Shown piece after piece: positions 22,346 to 33,487 of a DNA stretch of 64,000 nucleotides. The notes beneath the pieces were generated by a model. That model was not told the origin of the DNA. It did not search any database and was given only the letters and a program-made list of their open reading frames with translations. The position numbers and the translations under genes were made by a program. The stretch's first letter is position 1. Each line of letters begins with the position of its first letter. This stretch comes from Beta vulgaris subsp. vulgaris. Its lineage: Eukaryota; Streptophyta; Magnoliopsida; Caryophyllales; Amaranthaceae. The DNA lies in contig NC_079206.1 of assembly GCF_026745355.1 (NCBI RefSeq), forward strand, positions 1,357,800-1,421,799, in the 5' to 3' direction.

Positions 22346-25300
22346 GTTATAATACACGTTTTCAGACTTTCTCGGAGTCCGAGCTCCGAACGCCACGAGA
22401 TGCCTCCTAGGGCCATGCATGGGAGATCATTGGAAAGGAGTCATGTGGCTTGAAAGGAATATATCGATGCATTTACATTCACTTCGAGACAATTTTAGGT
22501 TTCACGAGAAATGAAAAAATGGGGTGTTTAGAGGCTTTTTGAGGCAACACAAATGGTGCCAAGCACCAGTGCAATGTTACAAGTCATGTCGGTCTTCCTA
22601 CGAATGTTTCGAGAGAAAATATGACCAGGTCCGGAGAAGTCGAAAAATGTCCCAAAAACGGCCAAAATTGAAGGTTATAATACACGCTTTCGGACTTTCT
22701 CAGGGACCGAGCTCCGAACTCCATGGGATGCCTCCTAGGGCCATGGGAGGTCATTGGAAAGGAGTCATGTGGCTTGGAATGAATATGTGGATGTCTTTAC
22801 GTTCATTTCGAGGCAATTTGGGTGTTAGAGGCTTTGCAAGGCAATGCAAATTGTACGAAGGACCAACACAACGTTGCAAGTCAAGTCAGCACTCCTAGAA
22901 ATGTTTCTGGAGAAAATATGACCATGTCCGAAAAAGTCGAAAAATGTCCCAAAAACGGCCACAATTGAAGGTTATAATACACGCTTTCGGACTTTCTCGG
23001 GGACCGAGCTCCGAACTCCACGGGATGCCTCTTAGGGCCATGGGAGGTCATTGAAAAGTAGTCATGTGGCTTGGAACGAATATATGGATGCCTTTACGTT
23101 CATTTCGAGGCAATTTTAGGTTTCACGAGAAATGAATAAATGGGGTGTTTAGAAACTTTTTGAGGCAACACAGATGGTGCCAAATACCCGCGCAACATTA
23201 AAAGTCACCTCGGCCTTCTTAAGAACGTTTCGGGTGAAAATATGATCAGGCCCGGAGAAGTCCAAAAATGTCCAAAAAACAGGCAAAATTGAAGGTTATA
23301 ATACACGATTTTGTAATTTCTCGGGGACCGAGCTCCGAACGCTACGATATGCCTCCTAGAGACATGGGAAGTCATTGGAAAGGAGTCATGTGGCTTGGAA
23401 CGAATATGTGGATGTTTTTATATTCATTTAATGGTGATTTAGGGATTCACGAGTTTTGAACATATAGGGTGTTTAGAGGTTTTTCCAGGCAATACAAATG
23501 GTGCCAAGAACCCGCGTAACGTTACAAGTTCTGTCAGCTTTCTTAGGAATTTTTCGGGATATAATATGACCAGGGCCGGAAAAGTCCAAAAATGTCCCAA
23601 AAACAACCAAAATTGAAGGTTATATAATACACGATTTTGTCTTTTCTGGGGCCCGAGCTCCGAACGCCACGAGATGCCTCCTAAGGACATGGGATGTCAT
23701 TAGAAAGGAGTCATGTTGCTTTGAACGAATATGTGGATGCCTTTACGTTCATTTCGAGACAATTTTGAGTTTCACGAGAATGAACAAATCGGGTGTTTAG
23801 AGGCTTTTCGAGGTAACACAAATGGTGCCAAGCACTCGCGCAACATTACAAGTCATGCCGGATTTCCTAGGAACGTTTCAGAAGAAAATATGACCAGGCC
23901 CAGAGAAGTCCAAAATTGTCCCAAAAACAACCAAAATTGAAGGTTATAATACACACTTTCGGAGTTTTCCGAGGTCCGAGCTGCGGACACCACGGGATGC
24001 CTCCTAGAGACATGGTAGGTCATTGGAAATGAGTCATGTGGCTTGGAATGAATATGTGGATGTCTTTACGTTCATTTCGAGGCAATTTGGGTTTCACGGA
24101 AAATGAAAAAATGGGGTGTTAGAAGCTTTTCAAGGCAATGCAAATTGTACCAAGGACCAGCACAACGTTGCAAGTCAAGTCGGCACTCCTAGGAATGTTT
24201 CGGGAGAAAATATGACCAGGCACGGAGAAGTCGAAAAATGTCCCAAAAACGGCCAAAAGGTTATAATACACGCTTTCGGACTTGCTCGGGGACCGAGCTC
24301 TGAACTCCACGGGTCCTAGGGCCATGAGAGGTCATTGGAAAGTAGTCATGTGGCTTGAAACGAATATATGGATTAGGTTTCACGAGAAATGAATAAATAT
24401 GGTGTTTATAGGCTTTTCGAGGCAATTTTAGGTTTCATGAGAAATGAATAAATAGGGTGTTTAGAGGCTTTTCGAGGCAACACAAATGGTGCCAAGCACC
24501 CCGCACAACATTACAAGTCACCTTGGCCTTCCTAAGAACGTTTCGGGAGAAAATATGATCAGGCTCGGAGAAGTCCAAAAATGTCCAAAAAACAAGCAAA
24601 ATTGATGGTTATAATACACGATTTTGGACTTTCCCGGGGGCTGAGCTCCGAACGCCACGGGATGCCTCCTATAGACATTGGAAGTCATTGGAAAGGAGTC
24701 ATGTGGCTTGGAACGAATATGTGGATGCCTTTATGTTCATTTAATGGTGACTTAGGGTTTCACGAGTTTTGAACATATGGGCTGTTTAGAGGTTTTTCCA
24801 GGCAATACAAATGGTGCCAAGAACCCGAACAATGTTACAAGTTATGTCGGCTTTCTTAGGAATTTTTTGAGATAAAATATGACCAGGCCCGGAGAAGTCC
24901 AAAAATGTCCCAAAAACAGCCAAAATTGAAGGTTATAATACACAATTTTGTCTTTTCTGGGCTCGAGCTCCGAACGCCACGAGATGCCTCCTAAGGACAT
25001 GGGATGTCATTAGAAAGGAGTCATGTTGCTTTGAACGAATATGTGGATGCCTTTACGTTCATTTCGAGACAATTTTGAGTTTCACGAGAAATGAACAAAT
25101 CGGGTGTTTAGAGGCTTTTCGAGGTAACACAAATGGTGCCAAGCACTCGCGCAACATTACAAGTCATGCCGGATTTCCTAGGAACGTTTCAGAAGAAAAT
25201 ATGACCAGGCCCAGAGAAGTCCAAAATTGTCCCAAAAACAACCAAAATTGAAGGTTATAATACACACTTTCGGAGTTTCCCGGGGTCCGAGCTACGGACA

Positions 25301-25850
25301 CCTCGGGATGCCTCCTAGAGACATGGGAGGTCGTTGGAAAGGAGTTATGTGGCTTGGAATAAAAATGTGAATGCCTTTACTTTCATTTCGAGGCAAATTT
25401 GGGTTTCCCGAGAAATGAACAAAAGGGGGTGTTAAGAGGCTTTTCGAGGCAATGCAAATAGTGCCAAGCACCCCGCGCAACGTTACAAGTCACGTCGGCA
25501 CTCTTAAAAATGTTTCGGGAGAAAATATTACCAGGCCGGAGAAGTCCAAAAATGTTCCAAAAACAGCCAAATCTGAAGGTTATAATACACGCTTTTGGAT
25601 TTTTTCGGGGTCCGAGCTCCGAACGCCACGGGATGCCTCCTAAGGACATGGGAGGTCATTGGAAAGGAGTCATGTGGCTTAGAACGAATATATGGATGCC
25701 TTTACGTTTATTTCGAGACAATTTTGGTTTTCACGAGAAATGAACAAATGGGGTGTTCAATGGTTTTTCGAGGCAACACAAATGGTGTGAAGCACCCGCG
25801 CAACATCACAAGTCACGCCGGCTTTCCTATGAATGTTTCGGGAAACACAA
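22346..25850. repeat. Satellite-like array: 11 monomers of about 324 bp
   Basis: A landmark 'gttataatacac' occurs at 22346, 22674, 22971, 23295, 23619, 23943, 24260, 24608, 24932, 25254 and 25579. Spacings are 297-348 bp, mostly 322-328. Every monomer shares blocks such as 'ccgagctccgaac', 'gatgcctcct', 'ggtcattggaaaggagtcat', 'tttcgaggcaa' and 'gagaagtccaaaaatgtccc'. Monomers resemble the one four places away more than their neighbours, giving a higher-order period of about 1.27-1.32 kb. The units at 23619-23943 and 24932-25254 are almost identical. Many open frames cross the array on both strands, but they are by-products of the repeat and carry no domain. Confidence 0.9.
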
Positions 25851-26002
25851 TACCAACCCGTCGACTTTTAGCATTGTATGTATTACTGTTCCTAGCTCTT
25901 TCCCTTGGCTTTACTTCTTCACAAAAAAAAAACCTCATCTTTCGAGATATTTAGTAGGAAGAAATGTCTAATACTATCTTTTATTAGTAGGAAGAAACAC
26001 AA

Positions 26003-26206
26003 ACCTCATATTAAATGCTACATTTTTTTTATTATGGGGTGTTTCATATTAAATGCTACCCACTTTCTTTTTTGAGAAATAGATCCTCTCTTTCTCTCTC
26101 TCCTATCACACGGGTCCCCATTTTCTTTCTCTCTATCTATCTCTTATCCAAAAATTGTCTAATAATTCATGTTTTACAAAGTGTAGCATCTAATATGAGA
26201 CGAAGG
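26003..26206. mobile_element. MITE, 'aaatgctaca' type
   Basis: Left 'cctcatattaaatgctacat' pairs with right 'tgtagcatctaatatgagacg'. The interior has 'ctctctctcctatcacacgg', also present in the element at 56555-56773. Confidence 0.6.
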
Positions 26207-26417
26207 TGGTAATAAGATATCTACCCATGTTCTAGGTCTTCTTTTATTTATAGAAAGTTTACAATGTGAAAATATATAGGATATTGAACTCTTCTTTAAT
26301 TTAAAGGATGAGGACTTTTTTCATACTTTGTCTTTGATAAAAAAAAATACTATATCCGTAAATTGCGCTTTAAGCAAGAAACTATATAGTACATCAAAGT
26401 CATCTTCTTTGACAACT

Positions 26418-26698
26418 AAGGCCTTGTTTGGTTGTATGTAGGAAGTCATACTTCCTAGTAAGTTGTTTTTCCCATGTATTTGAAATTCCTAAGAAGTGTA
26501 AAATTGTGTTTGGTTGATAATGGGAAGTTCTACTTACCTAGGGGGACCTAGGTAAATAACTTCCTCCATTTTGGAGGATGTAGAACTTCCTAGGAAGTGC
26601 AAATTCCCATGATTTTGCCAACCAAACAACCTCATAGACTTCTACTTCCTAGAAATTTGCACTTCTCATGATTTGTTTTGTCAACCAAACAAGGCCTA
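26418..26698. mobile_element. Tourist/Harbinger-like MITE, 281 bp
   Basis: Ends are GGCCTTGTTTGGTTG and CAACCAAACAAGGCC, flanked by TAA on both sides (a TWA duplication as in PIF/Harbinger). Internal 'gaagttctacttacctagg' and 'ctaggaagt' blocks are again inverted. Confidence 0.75.
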
Positions 26699-27309
26699 AA
26701 TTTCCCATTGGCTTTGCGTTGTACTTAGTGATCTTAATGATAGCAAAATAAAGTACTCTAACAAGACAAAAAGGAAAGTTGTACCCTCAATCAATTAAAT
26801 TCACACATAAATATTGGTCCATTTTCATCTCAAGCCACCCCAATGTTACGACATTGATTTGTTATTTCACTTATTTGTATACCCTCTGGCAGATTAACGT
26901 GTACGTATGTATGAGAGTATAAATTTTTATAAGTGGTTGCTTTCCACGAATTAGAATGTTAATGTCCACTCCTGATTCTCAAACTGTCACATAGTATATG
27001 AAAAAGATATTAGAGTTATGAATCTTATGATAAGTTTATTATATTAGAGTCTTATATAAGTAAGGAAATGAGTGTGGTTTATTTTTTTATAAAATTAAGT
27101 AAGTATATTACTCGTTTTTTTACTAATTTAGGACTCTAATATAATATACTTCTATAACTCTAAAAAAAATGTATTTAGTTTTTGATACGTAGTGTTCGAT
27201 AACTAGCTTCTTCATGAGCGAATATAATTATCATGTTTAACTAGTTAACTGTCTCTCGCTTATAATTTCGCATAAAATTATTTTTTTTTTGGGAAAAAAA
27301 GTAGGGTTA
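26699..27309. other. AT-rich intergenic DNA, nothing recognised
   Basis: There is no coding signal. 'attagagtcttatataag' near 27045 and 'ggactctaatataata' near 27130 form a loose inverted repeat. Confidence 0.4.
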
Positions 27310-27482
27310 TGCTATATGCAGCCCTTAGGGTTGCATATATGACATAAATACACTACTTAAAATGGAAATAAGTTGTGAATTTATGGAAAAATTTTGCATC
27401 AACCGATGTAATAAATGATCAATTAATGCAACTTATTTCCATTTTAAGTTTCTTATACACAGCCTTTAGGGCTGCATATAGC
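27310..27482. mobile_element. MITE, 'gctatatgcagccc' family, copy 1
   Basis: Ends GCTATATGCAGCCCTTAGGG and CCTTTAGGGCTGCATATAGC are inverted. The middle 'aaaatggaaataagttg' pairs with 'caacttatttccatttt'. Confidence 0.75.
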
Positions 27483-27869
27483 TTTTCCCAAAAAAGTAAT
27501 AGCCAACAAACAAGAACTCATCTTGCTTTGTAAAACATTTCTGTAAAGAGTTTTTAATATTATCTGACTCAAACAACTAATACTATTAACGATTCAAACA
27601 AGTCAAGTGAATAAACAGACAACTAACGAACCTATTTTAATTATTTTTTTTATAAAGAAATCCAATATACTACACTCAGGGTTATGTTTATTTTTGTTGT
27701 CCAAAACCTATACCTTATTTGAAGAATAATTATTTAATAGATATTTGCTCGCTAATAACAACTAACAACTATCACCAATAAAAAAAAACATCTACCACAA
27801 AACCACATTAATTATAATTTTATCATATTATCCTAGCTAAGTGAAGATAAGTAACTTTCTTTAGGGTTA

Positions 27870-28045
27870 TGCTATATGCAGTCCAAAGACGGCATATAAA
27901 ACATAAATACATTAATTAAAATGAAAATTAGTTGTCAATTGATGACCAAAATTTGCATTAATCTATATAATAAATAATCAGTTAATGTTTTTTTTTTCAT
28001 TTTTAGCTTTTATACGCAATCCTTAGATGTTAGATTGCATTTAGC
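27870..28045. mobile_element. MITE, 'gctatatgcagccc' family, copy 2
   Basis: Same start (gctatatgcagtcc), interior (gacataaatac-like and aaaatgaaaattagttg) and order as copy 1. The right end is degenerate (gattgcatttagc). Confidence 0.65.
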
Positions 28046-28233
28046 TCTCCTTTTTTATTGACCTCAACCGACATCACAAATGAGCCCTTACAATTTACAA
28101 AGATGGCTTCAACTGTATAAACGAATTTATGAAGATAGATAATAAATTCCACTAAATTTACAAAGATTACATAGTGGAAGAACGATATGTTTCTTTTTCT
28201 TTTCTGTTTTGTTTCCCTAATGATCCTATACTA

Positions 28234-28517
28234 CTCCTTCCGTCTTTTTTTATTTGCTACAAGCACTTTTTCACAAAGATCAAGGAGGGAGTGGGGACCA
28301 TTGACATAAATGGAATTAACAAAAAAGCAAATAGGTAAATTGTGGGACCTATGTATTATATATGGAAACATTTACAAAATCAAGAAGGGAGTGATGACAA
28401 ATTTGTAAATAAAGTGTGGGACCTATGTACTATATATGGAAATATTTGCAAATGTAGCAAATAAATTGAAACACCCCTAAATGACAAAATGTAACAAATA
28501 AAAAAAGACGGAGGGAG
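28234..28517. mobile_element. Stowaway-like MITE, 'ttatttgctaca' family
   Basis: CTCCTTCCGTCTTTTTTTAT end and its complement, TA flanks, 284 bp. The interior is nearly collinear with 10231-10518. Confidence 0.8.
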
Positions 28518-29520
28518 TATTAAAAAGGTACGGATTTTTTTCTTCTTTTGGGTATATTTTAACTACCTACTTCCGCACTTGTTTGCATAAATATATATAT
28601 GTCATCATGATTCATGACCACATAAGTATGGTTTCTTGGGAGCGAGTACAATTATTCACGAACGAAATTATTTAAAACAGAAGCTTAACTCATACAGCAC
28701 TAAATGAAGATTGTTAGCTTACCTAAGCATGATAAAAGGCTGATGATATTCTAAGAAGAATTTAATTTGTTACAAGAAATTATACTTCAAGTTTTTTTAC
28801 TATTACAATGAAGTTGAATTTGTCTTAGGATCTCAATATGCTCATATTTTGGTTATGTCTTACAGAACACAATAAACGATTCATTCTAGTATGTATGGGA
28901 GCGGAAAATTAATCAAATTAGCTATACATAGCACACATAATAAACTAGAAAATGTGATTAGTGACAATGTACTTGTTAATTTTTTTGTAAATTTTTATGT
29001 TTACTAACAACAAATAGTAATTAATAATCTTGATGCTTATATTTCGATTTTAATGTAATATTCGGTACTTTCATTTTTTTAACCCGCTTCACCATTTTCA
29101 CCACTGTCAATAGGCAATAAGTGGTCAAGAATTAAGCAAGGAATAGCAATGACCTAAAGAGCGAAAGCTTGCAAAATAAATATTGTACTAACACTCATCC
29201 AAAAATCGATTAGCAATAGATTTGGTAGAGTAACACATGACTAAAAGGTTCTATAATATATTAGAAACATATTGTAATTGTTGTGTCTTAAGTAAACATA
29301 GTGTACACATAGTGAAAAAGATGGATTAATTTTTTTAACCAATTCGTGTCCTATATCATATGGATTGGAGGTGGGCGCGCTATATGCCACTAAAGCTCCA
29401 CATCTCATCCTCAACAGTACTTGCATTATTATCAACATTCAAAAATGCATAGTCATGCTGCAAGATAAACTAGTACTCATAACTCATATAGTCATACTAT
29501 TGAAGGGGCAAGGGTGGTAT
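28518..29520. other. Intergenic DNA, nothing recognised
   Basis: No supported gene on either strand. Short frames at 29241-29438 and 29365-29592 overlap antisense and have no domain. Confidence 0.4.
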
Positions 29521-29918
29521 TTAGGGGTGTTCATAAATATCCGATCCGCTCGATCCAATACGGTTTTTCAAATATTTCGATTGGTTTTTTAGTTTTTGGA
29601 TATTCCAGATCCGAAATTTTCAGTTTCGGATATCCGAAACTATTCGAACATGGAATTTCACGGAAATTTTTGGATATCCGATCCGAAATATCCGGTTTAA
29701 GGTCGGGTCGTATTCAGTGATACAATCCGAGACTTATTTTATGAACTTTTCATCCGTATATTTTTTTTTTTTTACTTTTTTCGAATATTCGACTGATCCT
29801 AAATTTCGGATTTCCGATCCAACATAAACCTAAAATTTTCGGATCGCAATTTTCCCGATTCGAAATTTTCGATTGAATATCCAAAATTTCAGATCGAATA
29901 TCCGAAATAAACACTCCT
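29521..29918. mobile_element. Foldback element rich in 'atatccga' blocks
   Basis: Left 'aggggtgttcataaatatcc' and right 'atatccgaaataaacactcc' are inverted. The interior contains more than ten variants of 'ggatatccga' and 'ccgaaatttt' in both orientations. Confidence 0.5.
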
Positions 29919-30491
29919 ACTGGCATTGGCCTCCGTCCTCGTTTTTTTTGCTTTTTTTGGATATCTGACTAATCCAAAATTGTCTGGCTTCGCCTCTAAC
30001 TCGAGGAAATTGCAACAATGAGAGTGCAAAATGATGTGTTCCTTTTTTTCAGCTAGACCTTTGTGAGCAAAGAAATATGAAGCTAATAAGGTCAAAGCAT
30101 GCAAGCATGCCCAACAAAAAGGACATTAAATGGTCCTACACAATACACAGGAAAATGTTCAAGGATTTATTATGGAGTCATGACCTGGCCTTCCTACACA
30201 AAAGAAGAAGATATACTGTTTTGTGAGTGGAATGTTGAATCATATGATCCTCAATAAATCAAAATTTGTAATCTATTATTTTCTATACTTTGTTGCAAGA
30301 ACAACATATGTCAGTCGAATTGAGGATGCTGGACCATGTAACCTCCAAAAAGTCCATTACTTTAATAAAATCATATACTATATATACGTTCATGATAAAA
30401 GATAAAGTGTCTCCGACCTCAAACCATCACCGGCACCGTCCCACCCTTTTTAGTTTTTTTCCAATGGGCGAAAAGAGTATAGACTAAACAG
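29919..30491. other. Intergenic DNA, nothing recognised
   Basis: There are no domain-bearing frames, RNA genes or delimited transposons. Confidence 0.4.
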
Positions 30492-30835
30492 AAATTATTA
30501 GAAGAGACGATTTTTAATTTTAATATAAAAGTAAATATAATTATTGGATAATATTATATGTAAAGGAATAATATTATAATGTAAAGGGTAGAATGGTACT
30601 TTCATAGTCATATGTCTGTAATATAAACCCTATATATATTGAATGTCAGGTTAACCTACAACATATTAACACAATTATTTCCCACAATTGTACAATAGTC
30701 ACTAAATAAATTAAACTAGTCACGGAAATAAATTAATTTAGTTATTATTGGATTAATTATCTTTTTTAATATGGGCTTACCATTGCCTAATTTTAATTTA
30801 AAAATAGGCGGTATCTTATAAGACAAATTCTAGAC
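30492..30835. mobile_element. MITE, 'gagacggtct' family, copy 1
   Basis: It opens 'ttattagaagagacg', contains 'aatataaaagta', 'cactaaataaattaaactag', 'ccattgcctaattttaattt' and closes 'ttataagacaaa'. The same blocks recur in copies at 32471, 37908, 39090 and 41790. Confidence 0.6.
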
Positions 30836-30934
30836 TAAAAGCTATGCTTGGTAAATTTTCTAATTGTATTGGGGGAAAAGGGTACATCATTGAATAATAC
30901 AAATGGTAATATTTTTCACTTTTCTTAATTCATA

Positions 30935-31244
30935 CTCGTTCCGTCCCTAAATAGAGTGTCCATTTCTTTTTTTCGATGCAAGTATTAAGAAGAAGTCATA
31001 TAGAGGATCGGACCTTACTTGTGTTAAATCGCAATTGAATATAAAAGTGGGTACACTTTTATGAATCGTTTATTGAGGAGAGAGAATGTGGGCCATACGA
31101 GGAGGTGGGTGATGATATTATAAAAATTGAAAGCAAAATAATATTTTAATTGCTGGATCCATACTAAATAAGAAAATGGGAAATCTATTTGGGACAGAAG
31201 ATCCATAAATGGAAAAATGGGCACTCTATTTAGGAACGGAGGAA
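30935..31244. mobile_element. Stowaway-like MITE, 310 bp
   Basis: 'CTCGTTCCGTCCCTAAATAG' and 'ctatttaggaacggagg' are inverted ends. 'agtgtccatttctt' pairs with 'aaatgggcact'. TA flanks are approximate. Confidence 0.7.
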
Positions 31245-31639
31245 ATATTAAAAAGTAAGAAACAAACACTATATTATGAGACAAATGAAATTTTATTTTA
31301 AGTAGATAGGTAAAGCTCTCTATAGTTCCGAAAATTGACAATGTAATAATTTAACTACCTAAAATCTAATGTAAATTTGAGAATGTAATTATTTTTCTTC
31401 TTCTATATTTCACGGGTTTAAAAGCTAATATTATTCTGTAGATAAGTATATGTTATTATTACGGCCCGTTTGGTTACTTTGGTAGTTGGTCATAAAATGG
31501 TGGGTAATGGGAATAAATTTGTGTGTAAATTTGTGAAAAATATCATTGTCCATTTTCATGGTAGTGCTAATTTATCCTAAAGTGTCAACTTTTCTTCTTG
31601 AATTTTCATTCCCATCCAATACCACCTTGTAGTGGTAAT

Positions 31640-32067
31640 GAGTGGTAATGAAAATTGTTTCCCCTTGGAGACAAAAACACATGTGGGAACTCACATATGG
31701 GCTTTCAATGGGTTGCAACACACCCCAGAGCTAACTGGAATGGTCAGAGCAATAATCCTCTTAGGAGCTGGACATCCTATCGAGGTAATTCCTTATCTAG
31801 TAGCGATCAAATACCCAATTTAGACGAGACCTGCAACCCGAGCTCTGATACCATGTTAAATTTAGAAACAATACGAAATGGGCCTGAGTGATCTGAACAA
31901 GGAGGAGGAGAGATTTGGTCCACTTTATAAGCCCAAAGGAGGTTCTATACTAAAATCAATTGGTGATAGTAGGAGTAACTCCTCTACTTTATAAAGTGTA
32001 ACAATCTCTCCTCTTTCTTCAATGTGAGACATTCACAAATAAGCTTTCAATAATTTCAACAATAACA
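31640..32067 (-). mobile_element. Partial LTR/TRIM element
   Basis: On minus, a primer-binding site TGGTATCAGAGCT starts at 31853, complementary to initiator tRNA-Met. It is preceded by a 214-bp LTR (31854-32067) bounded by TGTTA and TAACA. About 200 bp of non-coding internal sequence follow, and no second LTR was found. An LTR-like block with 'ttcttccaatgtgagaca' recurs near 53813. Confidence 0.6.
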
Positions 32068-32470
32068 TTCACTGACGAACGCTACGGTTTGCTATTAAGT
32101 GTCTCTCTTATTTTAACTAAAAGATATCCTAAAACAGGATAACTTTCTCCACTGGCAAGATCATGTTTGGGATGAACTATGAAGGGTCCACAGAATAAGG
32201 GTTGGTAGATCAATGATTACTCAATCCCCACTTTGTAAATAAGACGACTACACAAATTTGGTGCCAAAGTAACACACCAATGATCCACAAAGGACGTATT
32301 AAATTATATCATATGTTATGGAGATAGAAACACGTAAATAACCTATACAAACACAAACCAAACTAAATAATGGTAAGATTGCAAAGTGCCATAGTGCTAT
32401 TGTGCCATGAAAGAAAATATAGCAAAGTGCTTAAAAAGTGTCATTATTACTTCTATTAATTTAGTGGTTA

Positions 32471-32737
32471 GGGTTTGTTTTGTAAGAGATCGTCTACTTT
32501 TAAATTAAAATTAGACAATTCAATATTGCGACTAACATTTAGTTTTTTTTTTTATCCATATGATCCATAATGACAGTACGAAGTACAAAGAAGGGGAAGG
32601 GGGGATTCGAACCTGTGACCTATCGTTCACAGCACCTCAATCTTAATTAATAGTCCAAGATATCCTTGGTTACTAACATTTAGTGACTAACTCTACTTTT
32701 ATATTAAAATTAGACGGTCTTTTTAATAATTTTTGTA
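32471..32737. mobile_element. MITE, 'gagacggtct' family, copy 2, with SINE inside
   Basis: It opens 'gttttgtaagagatcgtct' and closes 'attagacggtctttttaata'. The 128-bp SINE at 32544-32671 plus a duplicated 13-bp target interrupt it, so the MITE is older than the SINE. Confidence 0.7.
32544..32671 (-). mobile_element. tRNA-derived SINE with clean target duplication
   Basis: Flanked by actaacatttagt at 32531-32543 and 32672-32684 (13 bp, exact). A T-run on the left is the poly(A) tail in minus orientation. On minus, 'gtcacaggttcgaatcc' is a good B box; the A box is decayed. A second copy lies at 62513-62609. Confidence 0.85.
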
Positions 32738-33153
32738 GTTACTATAATTTTAGTTCACATAATATATGATCATTTCCCAACCTTATAATTTTAGTTCACA
32801 TAATATAGTTTTGACAACAAAGTATTGACAATAAAATGTTACTGTGTTAATTATAGTTCTTAACTTTAAGTCAAAGAACAAAAAAAAGGGACATTTTCCG
32901 CGTCTTGCCCAAAAATAATGGATGTCAATTATCATGTTGTAAGCAAGAAAATATAGTACAGTTAATCCGTATCAAAATTTTGACCACTAATAAGTAAAAT
33001 CTAATGGTGCTAAATCCACCCTTTTGAAATGATATTTTCTAAGGTTGACCTATTGAAATTTTCAATATTAACATAAAAATGTTTTTGAGATTTGAGAATA
33101 TCTTGTATACTCACTAGTCACTATTAGATCCTTTAGAAAACTTGTTACCCACT

Positions 33154-33172
33154 AACTAATTATATACTTCTT
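33154..33172. repeat. Left target-site duplication of the LINE
   Basis: aactaattatatacttctt, 19 bp, repeated exactly at 37642-37660 directly after the poly(A) tail. Confidence 0.85.
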
Positions 33173-33277
33173 TCCAATAAAAGCGTCAAGCAGAGGCTCA
33201 AACTCTTCAAACTTTCTTTTCTTCTCGCACACTAGGGCCTGCACAATGACTTGCTTTGGCCTAGGAGGACGGCCTGA

Positions 33278-33487
33278 TCCTTTTCTTGGACCGACATCAC
33301 TCATAACAAGATCCTTACCTTCTCCCAGTTGATAGGGTATCTTGAACTTGACCTCTTTGCCCTTCACAGATGGATAACAGAAAAGAGACAAGAGATTCTC
33401 CACAAGTTCAAGAAGTTCAAATACATGGCATATTTCGGCGATGAAGGCTTGGACACTGGGCCAAAACAGTCTCCAGAAGCCCCATGA
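33278..33487 (+). pseudogene. C-terminal remnant of LINE ORF1
   Basis: The frame is open from an in-frame TGA at 33275 to the TGA at 33485-33487. That stop overlaps the ORF2 start (ATGA), a compact ORF1/ORF2 arrangement. It gives 69 codons ending GDEGLDTGPKQSPEAP, with an aromatic/basic stretch (HKFKKFKYM) before. No zinc knuckle is left. A competing minus-strand frame (33403-33152) runs over the same DNA but ends in the flank, so it cannot be an intact element protein. Confidence 0.5.

Noticed and set aside
22238..25971. Many 60-140-codon frames over the tandem array
   Set aside because: They repeat with the monomer, occur on both strands and carry no domain.
33152..33403. Minus-strand frame as an independent gene
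   Set aside because: It crosses the LINE insertion boundary into the target duplication; treated as part of the LINE, possibly inverted.
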